Source of the DNA: Pseudomonas sp. ML2-2023-3
Lineage (GTDB): Bacteria; Pseudomonadota; Gammaproteobacteria; Pseudomonadales; Pseudomonadaceae
NCBI RefSeq assembly: GCF_037055275.1
Contig: NZ_CP146343.1
Span: 2,638,501-2,702,500, forward strand
DNA: 64,000 nt
Reading direction: 5' to 3'
Shown here: positions 56,201 through 64,000 of the stretch, piece by piece
Layout: each line of letters opens with the position of its first letter
How positions within the stretch are numbered: position 1 is the stretch's first letter
Notes under the pieces: generated by a model
Database searches by the model: none
The model's input: the letters and a program-made list of their open reading frames with translations, nothing else
Told to the model about the DNA's origin: nothing
Position numbers and translations under genes: made by a program

Positions 56201-57484
56201 TTAGAAGCCGAACTTGTCCCGCAGGCTGTAGTACCACGCACCCAAAGCGGTCAGCGGCGTACGCAGCAGTTGCCCGCCGGGGAACGGGTAGTGAGGCAAG
56301 TCGGCAAAAGCGTCAAAGCGCTCGGCCTGGCCGCGCAGGGCTTCGGCCAGTACCTTGCCGGCCAGGTGGGTATACGTCACTCCGTGGCCACTGCAACCTT
56401 GCGAGTAATAAATGTTGTCACCGATGCGGCCGACCTGAGGCAGGCGCGACAGCGTCAGCAGGAAGTTACCCGTCCAGGCGTAATCAATTTTCACGTCCTT
56501 GAGTTGCGGGAAGGCCTTGAGCATTTTTGGCCGGATAATCGCCTCGATATTGGCGGGGTCCCGCGCGCCATACACCACGCCACCACCAAAGATCAGGCGC
56601 TTGTCACCGGACAGGCGATAGTAGTCGAGCAGGTAATTGCAGTCTTCGACGCAGTAGTCCTGGGGCAGCAGCGTTTTTGCCAGCTCTTCGCTCAGCGGCT
56701 CGGTCGTGATTACCTGCGTGCCGCAGGGCATGGATTTGGACGCCAGTTCGGGCACCAGATTGCCCAGGTAGGCATTGCCCGCAACGATGATGAACTTGGC
56801 CCGGACCTTGCCTTGGGGCGTATGCACCACAGGATTGGCGCCGCGCTCTATGCGAATCGCAGGTGACTGCTCGTAAATCTTGCCGCCCAGGGACTCGACC
56901 GCGGCCGCTTCACCCAGCGCCAGGTTGAGCGGGTGGATATGCCCGCCGCTCATGTCCAGCAGCCCGCCCTGATACTGGTCGCAGGCAACCACTTCACGAA
57001 TCCGGCGCTGATCCAGCAGTTCCAGGGACGTATTGCCATAGCGTTCCCAGAGCTTCTTTTGAGCTTCCAGATGACCCATCTGCTTGCCAGTAATCGCAGC
57101 AAACACACCGCCGTCTTTCAAATCGCACTGGATCTGATACTTGGCCACGCGTTCACGAATAATCTTGCTGCCTTCGAAGGCCATATTCCCCAGCAGTTGT
57201 GCCTGCTTGGCTCCCACCGTGCGCTCGATCACATCGATATCGCGGCTGTAGCTGTTAACGATCTGGCCGCCATTGCGCCCCGAGGCACCGAACCCCACCT
57301 TCGCGGCCTCCAGCACGGCGACCGAGAAACCGGCCTCCAGCAAAAACAGCGCACTCGACAGCCCGGTGTAGCCGGCGCCGATTACACAGACGTCCACCTC
57401 AACCTCGCCCTGCAGGGCAGGGCGCTCAGGAGTCGGATTAGCTGAAGCCGCATAGTAGGACTGGGGATAGTGAGTGTTCGACAT
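56201..57484 (-). CDS. FAD-dependent amine oxidase, PuuB/PauB-like
   Basis: A 427-residue DAO-type flavoprotein. The FAD motif is DVCVIGAGYTGLSSALFL near residue 30. KVGFGASGRNGGQIV is the signature of gamma-glutamylputrescine oxidases. The end part has WTGNFLLTLSRLPQVGRIGDNIYYSQGCSGHGVTYTH. It is likely to oxidise gamma-glutamyl-putrescine or a related polyamine derivative. No ligase or other polyamine gene is next to it. It meets the C39-like lipoprotein gene tail to tail. Confidence 0.83.
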   Translation of the reverse strand: MSNTHYPQSYYAASANPTPERPALQGEVEVDVCVIGAGYTGLSSALFLLEAGFSVAVLEAAKVGFGASGRNGGQIVNSYSRDIDVIERTVGAKQAQLLGNMAFEGSKIIRERVAKYQIQCDLKDGGVFAAITGKQMGHLEAQKKLWERYGNTSLELLDQRRIREVVACDQYQGGLLDMSGGHIHPLNLALGEAAAVESLGGKIYEQSPAIRIERGANPVVHTPQGKVRAKFIIVAGNAYLGNLVPELASKSMPCGTQVITTEPLSEELAKTLLPQDYCVEDCNYLLDYYRLSGDKRLIFGGGVVYGARDPANIEAIIRPKMLKAFPQLKDVKIDYAWTGNFLLTLSRLPQVGRIGDNIYYSQGCSGHGVTYTHLAGKVLAEALRGQAERFDAFADLPHYPFPGGQLLRTPLTALGAWYYSLRDKFGF

Positions 57485-57627
57485 TCTGCAGCCTCTGTTT
57501 TATATTTTTTACGAGTGAAACCGATGCTACCTGAGTTGAAATCCCCCCGCCAGCCACTGGCGAATGAGCTTTTTTGCGGGAAAAATAAAAAATTCGACTA
57601 TTCATAGGGTTAGCTGCAAAAAAGGTG

Positions 57628-57655
57628 TTGACACCCCTCCGCAAATCTATAGAAT
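57628..57655 (+). promoter_or_regulatory. sigma-70 promoter of tRNA-Val
   Basis: TTGACA (57628-57633), a 16-bp spacer and TAGAAT (57650-57655), 13 bp before the tRNA. Confidence 0.75.
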
Positions 57656-57668
57656 GCGACCCCACAGC

Positions 57669-57745
57669 AGGCACGTAGCTCAGTTGGTTAGAGCACCACC
57701 TTGACATGGTGGGGGTCGTTGGTTCGAGTCCAATCGCGCCTACCA
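57669..57745 (+). tRNA. tRNA-Val (GAC)
   Basis: A 77-nt cloverleaf with anticodon loop TTGACAT (anticodon GAC) and encoded CCA. The acceptor stem is AGGCACG/CGCGCCT, so A5 (57673) faces C68 (57737) instead of a pair. The rest of the molecule is regular. Confidence 0.95.
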
Positions 57746-57774
57746 AACAAAATCCGCTCTGCTGGGCGGTCTAG

Positions 57775-57806
57775 AAGGGCTCACCGAAAGGTGGGCCCTT
57801 TTTTGT
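57775..57806 (+). terminator. terminator of tRNA-Val
   Basis: AAGGGCTCACC/GGTGGGCCCTT (one G-T pair) with GAAA loop, followed by TTTTTT. Confidence 0.85.
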
Positions 57807-57833
57807 TGTCTTCGATTTGCAAAACCCCCCACC

Positions 57834-57986
57834 TCAGAACGCCAAATCAGCTCCCACCTCCAGGTACTCGATACCTTTCCCTGTGTGCCCGTCCTGATAG
57901 TGTTTGGTCATCTTCGCGTCCGCGTGACCCATTGTTCTTTGGTCGAGCCTTATTCGTACCGCAAGGGTGTGCTGATCGTACTCGGG
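57834..57986 (-). pseudogene. relic of a tyrosine recombinase (integrase), C-terminal end
   Basis: On the minus strand an open stretch of 50 codons ends at the stop 57834-57836 and contains RTMGHADAKMTKHYQDGH. This is the end of a phage-type integrase, with the H/W box His and the nucleophile Tyr (KHYQ) kept. It is closed upstream by an in-frame stop (57987-57989), and no catalytic Arg region is seen. The relic lies 89 bp downstream of tRNA-Val, pointing towards it, as in integrated elements. The rest of the element appears lost. Confidence 0.7.
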
Positions 57987-58075
57987 TCAGCGATGAGCAT
58001 GCAGTCCAGCTTTGTACTGAACTTTGAGAATTTCGACAGCGTTCTCTATGCCAGATCAAGGCCTATGGTGTTTGA

Positions 58076-58093
58076 TTGTAAATGCATTTACAA
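58076..58093. promoter_or_regulatory. perfect 18-bp palindrome upstream of the SRPBCC-MarR genes
   Basis: TTGTAAATGCATTTACAA reads the same on both strands. It is 34 bp upstream of the SRPBCC start. The form and place fit a MarR-type operator, and a MarR gene is the second gene of the unit. Autoregulation is inferred. Confidence 0.65.
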
Positions 58094-58126
58094 TTATTCT
58101 AATGTGACTGACGCAAGGCAAAGGCC

Positions 58127-58558
58127 ATGGAAATCAAAGAGTCTATTGAGATTAGATCGACCCCCGCGCAAGTGTTCCGTTTGTATAAAGATGCGGCGGG
58201 CTGGGCCGATTGGGACCCAGAGGTGAGCAATGCAAGCTTGCCCGGCGGTCTTGAGTTGGGCGCCAAAGGCTGGCTTAAGCCAAAGGTGGGACCCAAGGCC
58301 AACATTCAGATTGTCGAAATGACCGAGGGCAAGTCGTTTTCGGTGCAAAGCCGTTTGCCTTTATGCCGCATGGAATTCGGGCACCTGCTTACCGAAGTGG
58401 AGGGGGGCACTGTCGCAACCCACTGGGTTGAATTCTGCGGGCCGCTGAGTTTTCTGTTTCGATACCTGGTCGGTAGATCAATCCAGGCATCGATGCCCAA
58501 CACGATGCAGGGGCTCAAGAAGTCTTGTGAAGCCCAGGCACGTTCCCGTGAGTGCTAA
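58127..58558 (+). CDS. SRPBCC family protein
   Basis: A 143-residue START/Bet v1-like protein (IEIRSTPAQVFRLYKDAAGWADWDPEV at the N-terminus), with a ligand cavity as the likely function. The reaction is unknown. It overlaps or touches the MarR gene after it. Together they lie in an area beside an integrase relic. Confidence 0.8.
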   Translation: MEIKESIEIRSTPAQVFRLYKDAAGWADWDPEVSNASLPGGLELGAKGWLKPKVGPKANIQIVEMTEGKSFSVQSRLPLCRMEFGHLLTEVEGGTVATHWVEFCGPLSFLFRYLVGRSIQASMPNTMQGLKKSCEAQARSREC

Positions 58559-58976
58559 TCAGGATGGTGTCGAGGGGCGCTGGAGTGGTTCCGTCTTTGC
58601 AGGACCAAACGACAGCCCTGGATTCCGGCTTTGGCGTGACTTTTTAGACTGGCAGCGTCAACTCAACGCTCGCTTGAAACCTTTGGGTCTTACCCAGCCA
58701 CAGTTCGCCATCCTGGCTGTAAGTGGCTGGCTGACAAGAGAGGGCGAGCCGATTACTCAACATGGCATTGCCAGTTTTACCGGCATGGATCGCATGCATA
58801 TTTCGCAAATCATTTCTCGTCTGGAAAAGGACGGGCTTATTGAAAAGCAAACAAACCCGCACGACCAGCGCGCAAACCTGGTTTCACTTAGCGAAGAGGG
58901 CCATCGTCGATTGCGTGTTGCGATACCTGTTGTTGAAGCCTTCGACAGTGAGTTTTTTCTAAAACCCAGCGTTTGA
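58548..58976 (+). CDS. MarR-family regulator
   Basis: A 142-residue winged-helix protein if the GTG at 58548 is used (149 from the GTG at 58527). The recognition region is ITQHGIASFTGMDRMHISQIISRLEKDGLIEKQTNPHDQRANLVSLSEEG. It is coupled to the SRPBCC gene, overlapping by 11 bp or 32 bp. The N-terminal start is uncertain because neither GTG has a strong ribosome site. Confidence 0.82.
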   Translation: MSANQDGVEGRWSGSVFAGPNDSPGFRLWRDFLDWQRQLNARLKPLGLTQPQFAILAVSGWLTREGEPITQHGIASFTGMDRMHISQIISRLEKDGLIEKQTNPHDQRANLVSLSEEGHRRLRVAIPVVEAFDSEFFLKPSV

Positions 58977-59010
58977 ATGCCTGTTTGACAATCATCACGT
59001 GATGCCCCCG

Positions 59011-59029
59011 GGCCCGCCTTGTGCGGGCC
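59011..59029 (+). terminator. hairpin after the MarR gene
   Basis: GGCCCGC/GCGGGCC with a 5-base loop, 34 bp after the stop. The T-run is weak (TGTTCGT). Confidence 0.45.
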
Positions 59030-59149
59030 TGTTCGTAAGGGACGCATATGTCGACTCCATGGCAACAACTGAATCTGACACCGGTGCTGAGCGCGCCAAT
59101 GGATAATCCGGATCAAGCCAGAAGGGGCGGGATAGAAGGCATCATAAAA

Positions 59150-59812
59150 TCAGCCACTGTTCTCAACGTTGTTTTTACAACCCGTCACAGTGGGATATGG
59201 CCGACACACCAGCATCATTTTGTCCTTCGGTTCGAATCCGTGATCAATCATGCAGCGTTGCACTTTGGCAGTGCGTCCGATGCTGGCAACTTCACGGTTC
59301 GACCCGAGTGGTTTCGGATATCCGCAGGCGTACATAACGGGTAGTGCTTCCTGATTATTGGCGTGTTGCATCGAGAAGTGGAGTGACGCGCCGGCTTTTC
59401 GCCAGGAGACTTGCATGTCTTCATACCGGCCAGAATCGGGTTTTATTGGATAAAAGCCTTCATCGGCTTCGAACGGCAATGCTTCAAGTTGGGACAAGCC
59501 AAGTGGATGACCATTTCTTTCTTCCACGCAGGCTGGAACATCGCTCATGACTTCACAAAATTCAAACCCGTCTTTGCGCGTAAAACCCAGGCGTTGCATG
59601 CACTGGAATTGAAGCACCCGTTCGTTTGTCGGTAAACGGTCCAATGAGCGTCCTACAGGGTTCCCACACTCTGCCATGGCCGCTTTAACGCCGTCTACGG
59701 AAGTAGAAGTGCGTTGCCACTGTGTGAACTCGGCTGAAGGCGGGCAACCGGTAAGCAACAATACCGTTGCGACCAGGGCAGGGAAGGTGATGATCTGACC
59801 GTTACGGAACAT
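59150..59812 (-). CDS. uncharacterised lipoprotein
   Basis: A 220-residue precursor with lipobox LLTGCPP. The mature part has about nine cysteines (for example AAMAECGNPVG, QFQCMQRLGF, FCEVMSDVPAC, VYAC-like MYACGYPKP, RCMIDHGF, VCRPYPTVTGC), which probably form disulfides. The repeated Cys-M-x-x-x-G-F/Y spacing suggests two to three related small domains (CMQRLGF and CMIDHGF). Function unknown. Confidence 0.8.
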   Translation of the reverse strand: MFRNGQIITFPALVATVLLLTGCPPSAEFTQWQRTSTSVDGVKAAMAECGNPVGRSLDRLPTNERVLQFQCMQRLGFTRKDGFEFCEVMSDVPACVEERNGHPLGLSQLEALPFEADEGFYPIKPDSGRYEDMQVSWRKAGASLHFSMQHANNQEALPVMYACGYPKPLGSNREVASIGRTAKVQRCMIDHGFEPKDKMMLVCRPYPTVTGCKNNVENSG

Positions 59813-59933
59813 AGTGATCCTTACTTATGTCGGTCGAGGCGAATGCTGTTAAGTCTTTGGGCGCATTGACCAGGAAGAATGCTCGGTCCGAAAAGGTGTC
59901 ACGCACACAGCGGCGAGGGCGCTGCGGCTGGTA

Positions 59934-59958
59934 CAGGCCCCGTCAGCGACGGGGCCTG
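59934..59958 (-). terminator. hairpin downstream of the beta-barrel gene
   Basis: Perfect 11-bp stem CAGGCCCCGTC/GACGGGGCCTG with a 3-base loop, 10 bp after the stop of the minus-strand gene. No T-run follows, so the strength is uncertain. Confidence 0.55.
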
Positions 59959-59968
59959 CCGGGTTGGA

Positions 59969-60715
59969 TCAGAACGCCAGACCGACCTTCACGCCGAACT
60001 CGTCACGCTTGAGTTTGGTGTTGTCGGCAACCGGCGAATCTTCGTCGATCTTGTACTCGGTACGGGTGTAGTACACGCCCGCGTTGATCGGCATGTCACC
60101 GTTCTGGTTCATCAGCAGCGACACTTCTGCGTACGGGTTGGTACGGTCTTTCATGTCGACGCTGTCACTGCCGAAGTTGTCGACTTTCAGGCGTGCGCGG
60201 CCATCGATCGAGCGGCGGACACCCACTTCTGCGCGCAGGGTCGAGGTGTCGAACTGGTGGTTGTAACCCAGTGCAACCTTGGCAAATGGCGATTTAAGGG
60301 TCAGCTTTGTGTCGAGATTGTTGATTTCGGGCTCGAAACGGGTCCAGTTGTAACCGCCGCCGACAATCACGTCGACGAAGTTGCGCGCATCCAGCGCGGC
60401 GCGCCAGCCAAGGTCGAGATCGGCCTGGGCTTCCTTGAGCTTGTCGTCATTTTTCTTGCTGTATTTGACTTCACCACCGAGCTGGTAAATGAAGCCGGAT
60501 TCGGCGGTCATCTTGTTGCCATAGTTGGCGAACACGCCACCCTGGGCCAAATGTTCCTTGTCGGACTTGCTACCGCCTTCGAACTCGAACGTGCTGTAGG
60601 AACCCAGTAAACCGATGGTGAAGAGAGGGTCGGTGCTTGGGGCGGCCGTCACTGCCAGTGGTGCGCTGAACAGCGCTAGGGCACAGGTGTGACGCAGCAG
60701 TTTTGCAGTAAGCAT
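59969..60715 (-). CDS. outer-membrane beta-barrel protein
   Basis: A 248-residue precursor. The signal peptide is MLTAKLLRHTCALALFSAPLAVTAA. The mature part alternates hydrophobic and polar residues in about eight to ten strands (GEVKYSKKN, LDLGWRAALDARN, AKVALGYNHQF, AEVSLLMNQNG) and ends in Phe (GVKVGLAF), the sorting signal for outer-membrane insertion. Specific function unknown. It is divergent from the ParA gene. Confidence 0.78.
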   Translation of the reverse strand: MLTAKLLRHTCALALFSAPLAVTAAPSTDPLFTIGLLGSYSTFEFEGGSKSDKEHLAQGGVFANYGNKMTAESGFIYQLGGEVKYSKKNDDKLKEAQADLDLGWRAALDARNFVDVIVGGGYNWTRFEPEINNLDTKLTLKSPFAKVALGYNHQFDTSTLRAEVGVRRSIDGRARLKVDNFGSDSVDMKDRTNPYAEVSLLMNQNGDMPINAGVYYTRTEYKIDEDSPVADNTKLKRDEFGVKVGLAF

Positions 60716-60878
60716 TAGCGAGTGTCTCCATGACGTTGATAAAAATATTGAGCGAGCGATTAGGTATAGCACTCCTGAAAAAGTTCAAAAACACAAACCA
60801 GAAAGCCAAACCCCGAGGTCGGAAGTCGTGGCGATGCCTGTCTTATACTTGAAACATTTTGTCGCGCAGAAACATTAC

Positions 60879-60890
60879 TGAAATATTTCA
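60879..60890. promoter_or_regulatory. palindrome upstream of the orphan ParA gene
   Basis: TGAAATATTTCA is a perfect 12-bp palindrome 42 bp before the ParA start. TGAAACATTTTG, a partial copy, lies 30 bp further upstream. It may be an operator or part of a promoter. Confidence 0.35.
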
Positions 60891-60931
60891 TTCTTATTAT
60901 CAGGGGAGGATTTTCTCAAGGTATCTGTCTC

Positions 60932-61705
60932 ATGCGCCGAGCTGTATTCAATCTGAAAGGGGGCGTTGGGAAATCCAGCATTGCCTGCAATCTAGCCGCT
61001 GTGAGTGCTGCTGAAGGCTATCGCACACTTCTGGTGGATCTCGATCATCAGGCTAACGCCACCCAGTATCTGACGGGGCTGGCAGGTGATGATATCCCTG
61101 TGGGGATCGCTGATTTTTTCAAGCAAACCCTCTCCAGCGGCCCGGCCAGCAAAAAGAATCGAGTCGCCATCACTGAAACGCACTATGACAACCTGCATCT
61201 GGTCACCGCGAACAGTGAGCTTGCTGAGCTCCAGTCAAAACTCGAGTCGAAATTCAAGGTCAACAAACTGCGCCGCTTGTTGGTGGAGCTTTCGCAGGAT
61301 TACGAGCGTATTTATATCGATACGCCGCCGACTCTCAACTTCTATTCATACAGTGCGCTGATCGCCGCCGACCGGGTGTTGATTCCTTTCGATTGCGACA
61401 AATTTTCCCGGCAGGCGCTCTACAGCGTCATCGCTCAAGTGGCCGAGCTTCAGGCGGACCATAATGAGTCGCTGGTCGTCGAGGGCGTGGTGGTCAACCA
61501 GTTCGTAGGGCGCGCCAGCTTGCACCGGATGCTTATTGACGAATTGATCGCCGAGGGCATGCCTGTGTTGCCCAACTACTTGAGCAGCACCATCAAAATG
61601 CGTGAATCCCATGAGGCGTCCGTGCCTATGATTCATCTGGCGCCGCGGCATAAACTGTCACTGGAATATGTAAGCCTTTTTTCAGCGTTGGAGCGGGCGG
61701 GTTAA
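60932..61705 (+). CDS. ParA-family ATPase (orphan)
   Basis: A 257-residue ATPase with the deviant Walker A KGGVGKSSIACNLA (from residue 9), switch I DLDHQANATQYL and switch II YIDTPPTLNFYS. It is a MinD/ParA-type enzyme, with no ParB gene or parS-like site beside it. The gene after it is a GNAT enzyme. It may position a protein complex instead of DNA. Some relatives in pseudomonads remain uncharacterised. Confidence 0.85.
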   Translation: MRRAVFNLKGGVGKSSIACNLAAVSAAEGYRTLLVDLDHQANATQYLTGLAGDDIPVGIADFFKQTLSSGPASKKNRVAITETHYDNLHLVTANSELAELQSKLESKFKVNKLRRLLVELSQDYERIYIDTPPTLNFYSYSALIAADRVLIPFDCDKFSRQALYSVIAQVAELQADHNESLVVEGVVVNQFVGRASLHRMLIDELIAEGMPVLPNYLSSTIKMRESHEASVPMIHLAPRHKLSLEYVSLFSALERAG

Positions 61706-61743
61706 CCCAAGAGCAAGGTTGATACTGTCCCGGATGAGCAACT

Positions 61744-62241
61744 ATGCAGATACGCAAACTGACCCACGATGACCTGCCTCGCGTCAGCGCCCTGTGCCTG
61801 GACGCGTTCATGTTGGCAGTTGCGCCTTCGTTGTCGGCACAGGGTGTTGAAACCTTCGCCAGGGTGGCCGCAGTGCAGGCGTTTTCCGACCGCATGGAGG
61901 GCGACAACCTGATGCTTGTCTGTGTCGCTGATGGAGCGATAGCGGGGCTGATCGAGCTGAAGGAAGGACGCCACGTGGCGATGCTGTTTGTCGCGCCGGG
62001 ATGGCAGCGTCGGGGCATCGGCATGCGCCTGATGAGCGCGGCACTGGAGCAGGCCAGAGGTGAAGCCGTGACCGTCAGTGCATCGCTGTCTTCGGTAACC
62101 GCCTACGAAAGCTACGGATTCAGCCTCGCAGGGGATGTGGGTGAGTTCGCCGGGCTGGTCTATCAGCCGATGGAGAAGCGCCTGCCCGAAACGAAAAGCG
62201 CTAACCGCCCCTGTGTCACTCAGACCCAACTCACGCCGTGA
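61744..62241 (+). CDS. GNAT family N-acetyltransferase
   Basis: A 165-residue acetyltransferase of standard length, with the acetyl-CoA loop LFVAPGWQRRGIGMRLMSAALE. The substrate cannot be told. It lies 38 bp after the ParA gene in the same direction, and 25 bp before the convergent tcuC. Confidence 0.83.
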   Translation: MQIRKLTHDDLPRVSALCLDAFMLAVAPSLSAQGVETFARVAAVQAFSDRMEGDNLMLVCVADGAIAGLIELKEGRHVAMLFVAPGWQRRGIGMRLMSAALEQARGEAVTVSASLSSVTAYESYGFSLAGDVGEFAGLVYQPMEKRLPETKSANRPCVTQTQLTP

Positions 62242-62266
62242 ATGAGTGACACGTAGCGAGCCTCTG

Positions 62267-63586
62267 TTATACGGCGCTGACCGCTAGGGTTTTTTGCCGA
62301 CGATACAGAATCGTTGTCGCAGTAAATCCGCACACTGCCGCGAACATCAGCCAGTACGCAGGGGAAGCTTTATCCCCGGTGGCCTGGACAAGCAGAGTCG
62401 AGATTGCCGGGGTGAAGCCGCCAAATACCGCGGTCGCCAGACTGAAGGCCAGGGAGAACCCCACCACACGCACATTTTGCGGCATCACTTCGGTCAGTGC
62501 CGCGACCATGGCGCCGTTGTAAATACCGAAGAAGAATGAGAAGTACAGCAGAACGGCAAGCAGTCGTTCGAAGCTGGCGGCTTCTGCCAGCCAGTGCATG
62601 GCCGGGTAGGCTGTGAAGATGCACAGTAAGGAAATCGCCAGCAACAGAGGCCGACGACCGATACGGTCAGACAGTGCGCCACCGATAGGCAGCCAGAAGA
62701 AGTTGCTGATGCCGACCAGCAGAGTCACCACCAGGCTGTCAGTGGTGCTCAGGTTCAGTACGGTTCTGCCAAACGTAGGGGTGTAAACCGTGATCAGGTA
62801 GAACGTGGTTGTGGTCATGGACGCCAGCAAACCGCCTGCCAGCACGGTGCGCCAGTTATCACGCATCGAGCGAAAAACCTCGCGGGTCGTTGGACGATGG
62901 TGGCGTGCCGTGAAGGCTTCGGTTTCTTCCAGTGAGCGGCGAATAATGAAAATGAACGGGATGATCACGCAGCCAATGAAGAACGGAATACGCCAGCCCC
63001 AGTCGGCGATTTCAGCGGCTTGCATGGTGGCGTTGATGGTGTAGCCCAACGCAGCTGCGACGACGATTAGAACTTGCTGACTGGCGGATTGCCAACTGGT
63101 GTAAAAACCGGTGTGACCGGGTGTGGCAATTTCCGCGAGGTACACAGAAACGCCACCCATTTCCGCACCGGCGGAGAAGCCCTGCAGCAGCCTGCCCAAC
63201 AGCACCAGAATCGGTGCCGCTATGCCAATGCTGGCATAGCCCGGCACCAGGGCGATCAATACGGTACCGGCTGCCATGATCGACAACGTCACGATGAGCC
63301 CTTTGCGCCGGCCAACCTTGTCGATGTAAGCCCCCAGCACAATCGCACCCAGCGGACGCATCAGGAAGCCGGAGCCGAACACGGCAAAAGTCATCATGAG
63401 CGAGGCGAATTCGCTGGTGGCGGGAAAGAACGTCCGGGAGATGTAGGTCGCATAAAACCCGAACAAGAAGAAGTCGAACTGTTCGAGAAAGTTGCCGCTG
63501 GTGACCCGCAAGATGGCGCCCAGTTTGGACCCCTTGGCGCGGGGTGTTGTCGTTGTAGTTTTCATCATGGCTACCGTTGTGCTCAC
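62267..63586 (-). CDS. tcuC: citrate/tricarballylate:proton symporter
   Basis: A 439-residue, 12-helix MFS carrier of the metabolite:H+ family. Signatures are [25 protein letters not shown] and the loop 2-3 [24 protein letters not shown]. It follows tcuB by 29 bp. The tcuABC genes serve tricarballylate oxidation in Salmonella; in Pseudomonas they are often found with citrate or related uptake. The substrate is not certain. Confidence 0.85.
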   Translation of the reverse strand: MSTTVAMMKTTTTTPRAKGSKLGAILRVTSGNFLEQFDFFLFGFYATYISRTFFPATSEFASLMMTFAVFGSGFLMRPLGAIVLGAYIDKVGRRKGLIVTLSIMAAGTVLIALVPGYASIGIAAPILVLLGRLLQGFSAGAEMGGVSVYLAEIATPGHTGFYTSWQSASQQVLIVVAAALGYTINATMQAAEIADWGWRIPFFIGCVIIPFIFIIRRSLEETEAFTARHHRPTTREVFRSMRDNWRTVLAGGLLASMTTTTFYLITVYTPTFGRTVLNLSTTDSLVVTLLVGISNFFWLPIGGALSDRIGRRPLLLAISLLCIFTAYPAMHWLAEAASFERLLAVLLYFSFFFGIYNGAMVAALTEVMPQNVRVVGFSLAFSLATAVFGGFTPAISTLLVQATGDKASPAYWLMFAAVCGFTATTILYRRQKTLAVSAV

Positions 63587-63615
63587 TATTGTTATTGGAA
63601 TGAGTGACCTGACCG

Positions 63616-64000
63616 TCAGTCGCTGCCGGCGTTAATCGGGTTGGGTTGACGCTTTTCGATGGCGTGTTTGAGCAGTGCTGCGCTGCGGAAAATTCCATGG
63701 GCGAACTTGCTGTAGGGCATGGTCAGGAAAAACGCCATGACCAGTCCGAGATGGATAGCCAGCGTCAGGCCCAGTGCGCTGGTTTCGCGCAACGCCAGGA
63801 GCGCCAGGCCGCTTGCGCTGACCAGAAACAGCAGGGCGATGAAGCCCAGGTCCATGGGTTTTTGATTCACGTCGCCGTGGGCCGGATTGCGGCGCAGGTT
63901 CAACCAAAGCAGGCCTGCGGGGCCGATCAGCAGACCTATGCCGCCGGCAATGCCCAGCATCACGGGCAGGCTGGACACCGGATAAGGCGCCGACCACTTC
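63616..64000 (-). CDS. tcuB: tricarballylate utilisation protein TcuB, C-terminal part (partial at window edge)
   Basis: About 128 C-terminal residues are visible, entering from the right edge. They form at least three helices of the membrane heme domain ([67 protein letters not shown]) that ends CitB/TcuB proteins. TcuB passes electrons from the flavoprotein TcuA to quinone. Its 4Fe-4S N-terminal part and tcuA are expected beyond the window. Confidence 0.88.
   Translation of the reverse strand, partial: KWSAPYPVSSLPVMLGIAGGIGLLIGPAGLLWLNLRRNPAHGDVNQKPMDLGFIALLFLVSASGLALLALRETSALGLTLAIHLGLVMAFFLTMPYSKFAHGIFRSAALLKHAIEKRQPNPINAGSD

Noticed and set aside
57885..58226. 113-codon + strand frame covering the integrase relic and the palindrome
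   Set aside because: It runs through the minus-strand integrase tail and into the SRPBCC gene; it has no protein signature of its own.
59048..59344. 98-codon + strand frame overlapping the cysteine-rich lipoprotein gene
   Set aside because: Lies mostly opposite a convincing lipoprotein gene, has only a weak ribosome site and no recognisable features.
63632..63997. 121-codon minus-strand frame overlapping the tcuB end
   Set aside because: Different frame from the TcuB membrane helices; Arg/Pro-rich without homology, so a shadow.

Overview
The window is ordinary chromosomal DNA from a Pseudomonas of the fluorescens/putida lineage. This is inferred from several things: GC-rich codon use, Pseudomonas-type REP elements (GGGAGCGGGCTTGCTCGCG-like inverted pairs), a complete fpvGHJK-CDEF pyoverdine-iron release operon, a gcsR-controlled second glycine-cleavage operon, a putida-type nic cluster, and a ROSE-preceded small heat-shock gene. 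No rRNA, CRISPR array, intact prophage or complete insertion sequence was seen.

Layout. 1-2.9 kb: start of a DsbD-type thiol-disulfide reductase, divergent from a two-component pair (dsbRS-like). 3.2-14.8 kb: glycine catabolism. It holds the glycine/D-amino-acid permease cycA, the sigma-54 activator gcsR, and an operon gcvH-gcvP-glyA-sdaA-gcvT-lipA behind a clear sigma-54 promoter. This module takes up glycine, cleaves it to CO2, NH3 and a C1 unit, joins the C1 unit to glycine to give serine, deaminates serine to pyruvate, and has its own lipoyl synthase for GcvH. 14.9-22.2 kb: the fpv operon (inner-membrane reductase plus ABC uptake of freed iron) and a siderophore-interacting flavin reductase. 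22.2-25.7 kb: a 2-hydroxyacid dehydrogenase, gltX, and a duplicated tRNA-Ala/tRNA-Glu pair. 25.8-35.9 kb: housekeeping and small genes (thioesterase, dusC, ibpA-like hsp20, pbpG, an XRE/DUF2975 pair, a methyltransferase, dps, azlCD, three small uncharacterised proteins, an SdhL-type shikimate dehydrogenase homologue, yceH).

36-50.3 kb: the nicotinate degradation cluster nicT-F-E-D-C / nicX-R / nicAB / nicS, followed by XdhC-like, MobA-like and DUF1993 genes. NicAB hydroxylates nicotinate, NicC makes 2,5-dihydroxypyridine, NicX opens the ring, and NicD, NicF and NicE lead to fumarate. The two accessory genes probably serve the molybdenum cofactor of NicB. The porin gene nicP, expected next to nicT, is absent.

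50.3-57.5 kb: sstT, an MFS exporter, nhaR-like, a small lipoprotein, terC, a 55-residue membrane protein with a very strong ribosome binding site, a C39-like lipoprotein and a PuuB-like oxidase. 57.6-61.7 kb: the most accessory-looking stretch. It has a tRNA-Val with a mismatched acceptor stem, a relic of a tyrosine recombinase, an SRPBCC/MarR pair with a perfect 18-bp operator-like palindrome, a lipoprotein, a beta-barrel protein and an orphan ParA. 61.7-64 kb: a GNAT protein and the tcuC-tcuB tricarballylate/citrate genes, running off the end.

The most interesting signal is regulatory. Two sigma-54 promoters (cycA and gcvH), each with 7-N4-7 palindromes upstream, suggest that GcsR controls glycine uptake as well as cleavage. 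At gcvH three such sites lie 74 and 72 bp apart. No wholly new system could be demonstrated from sequence alone.
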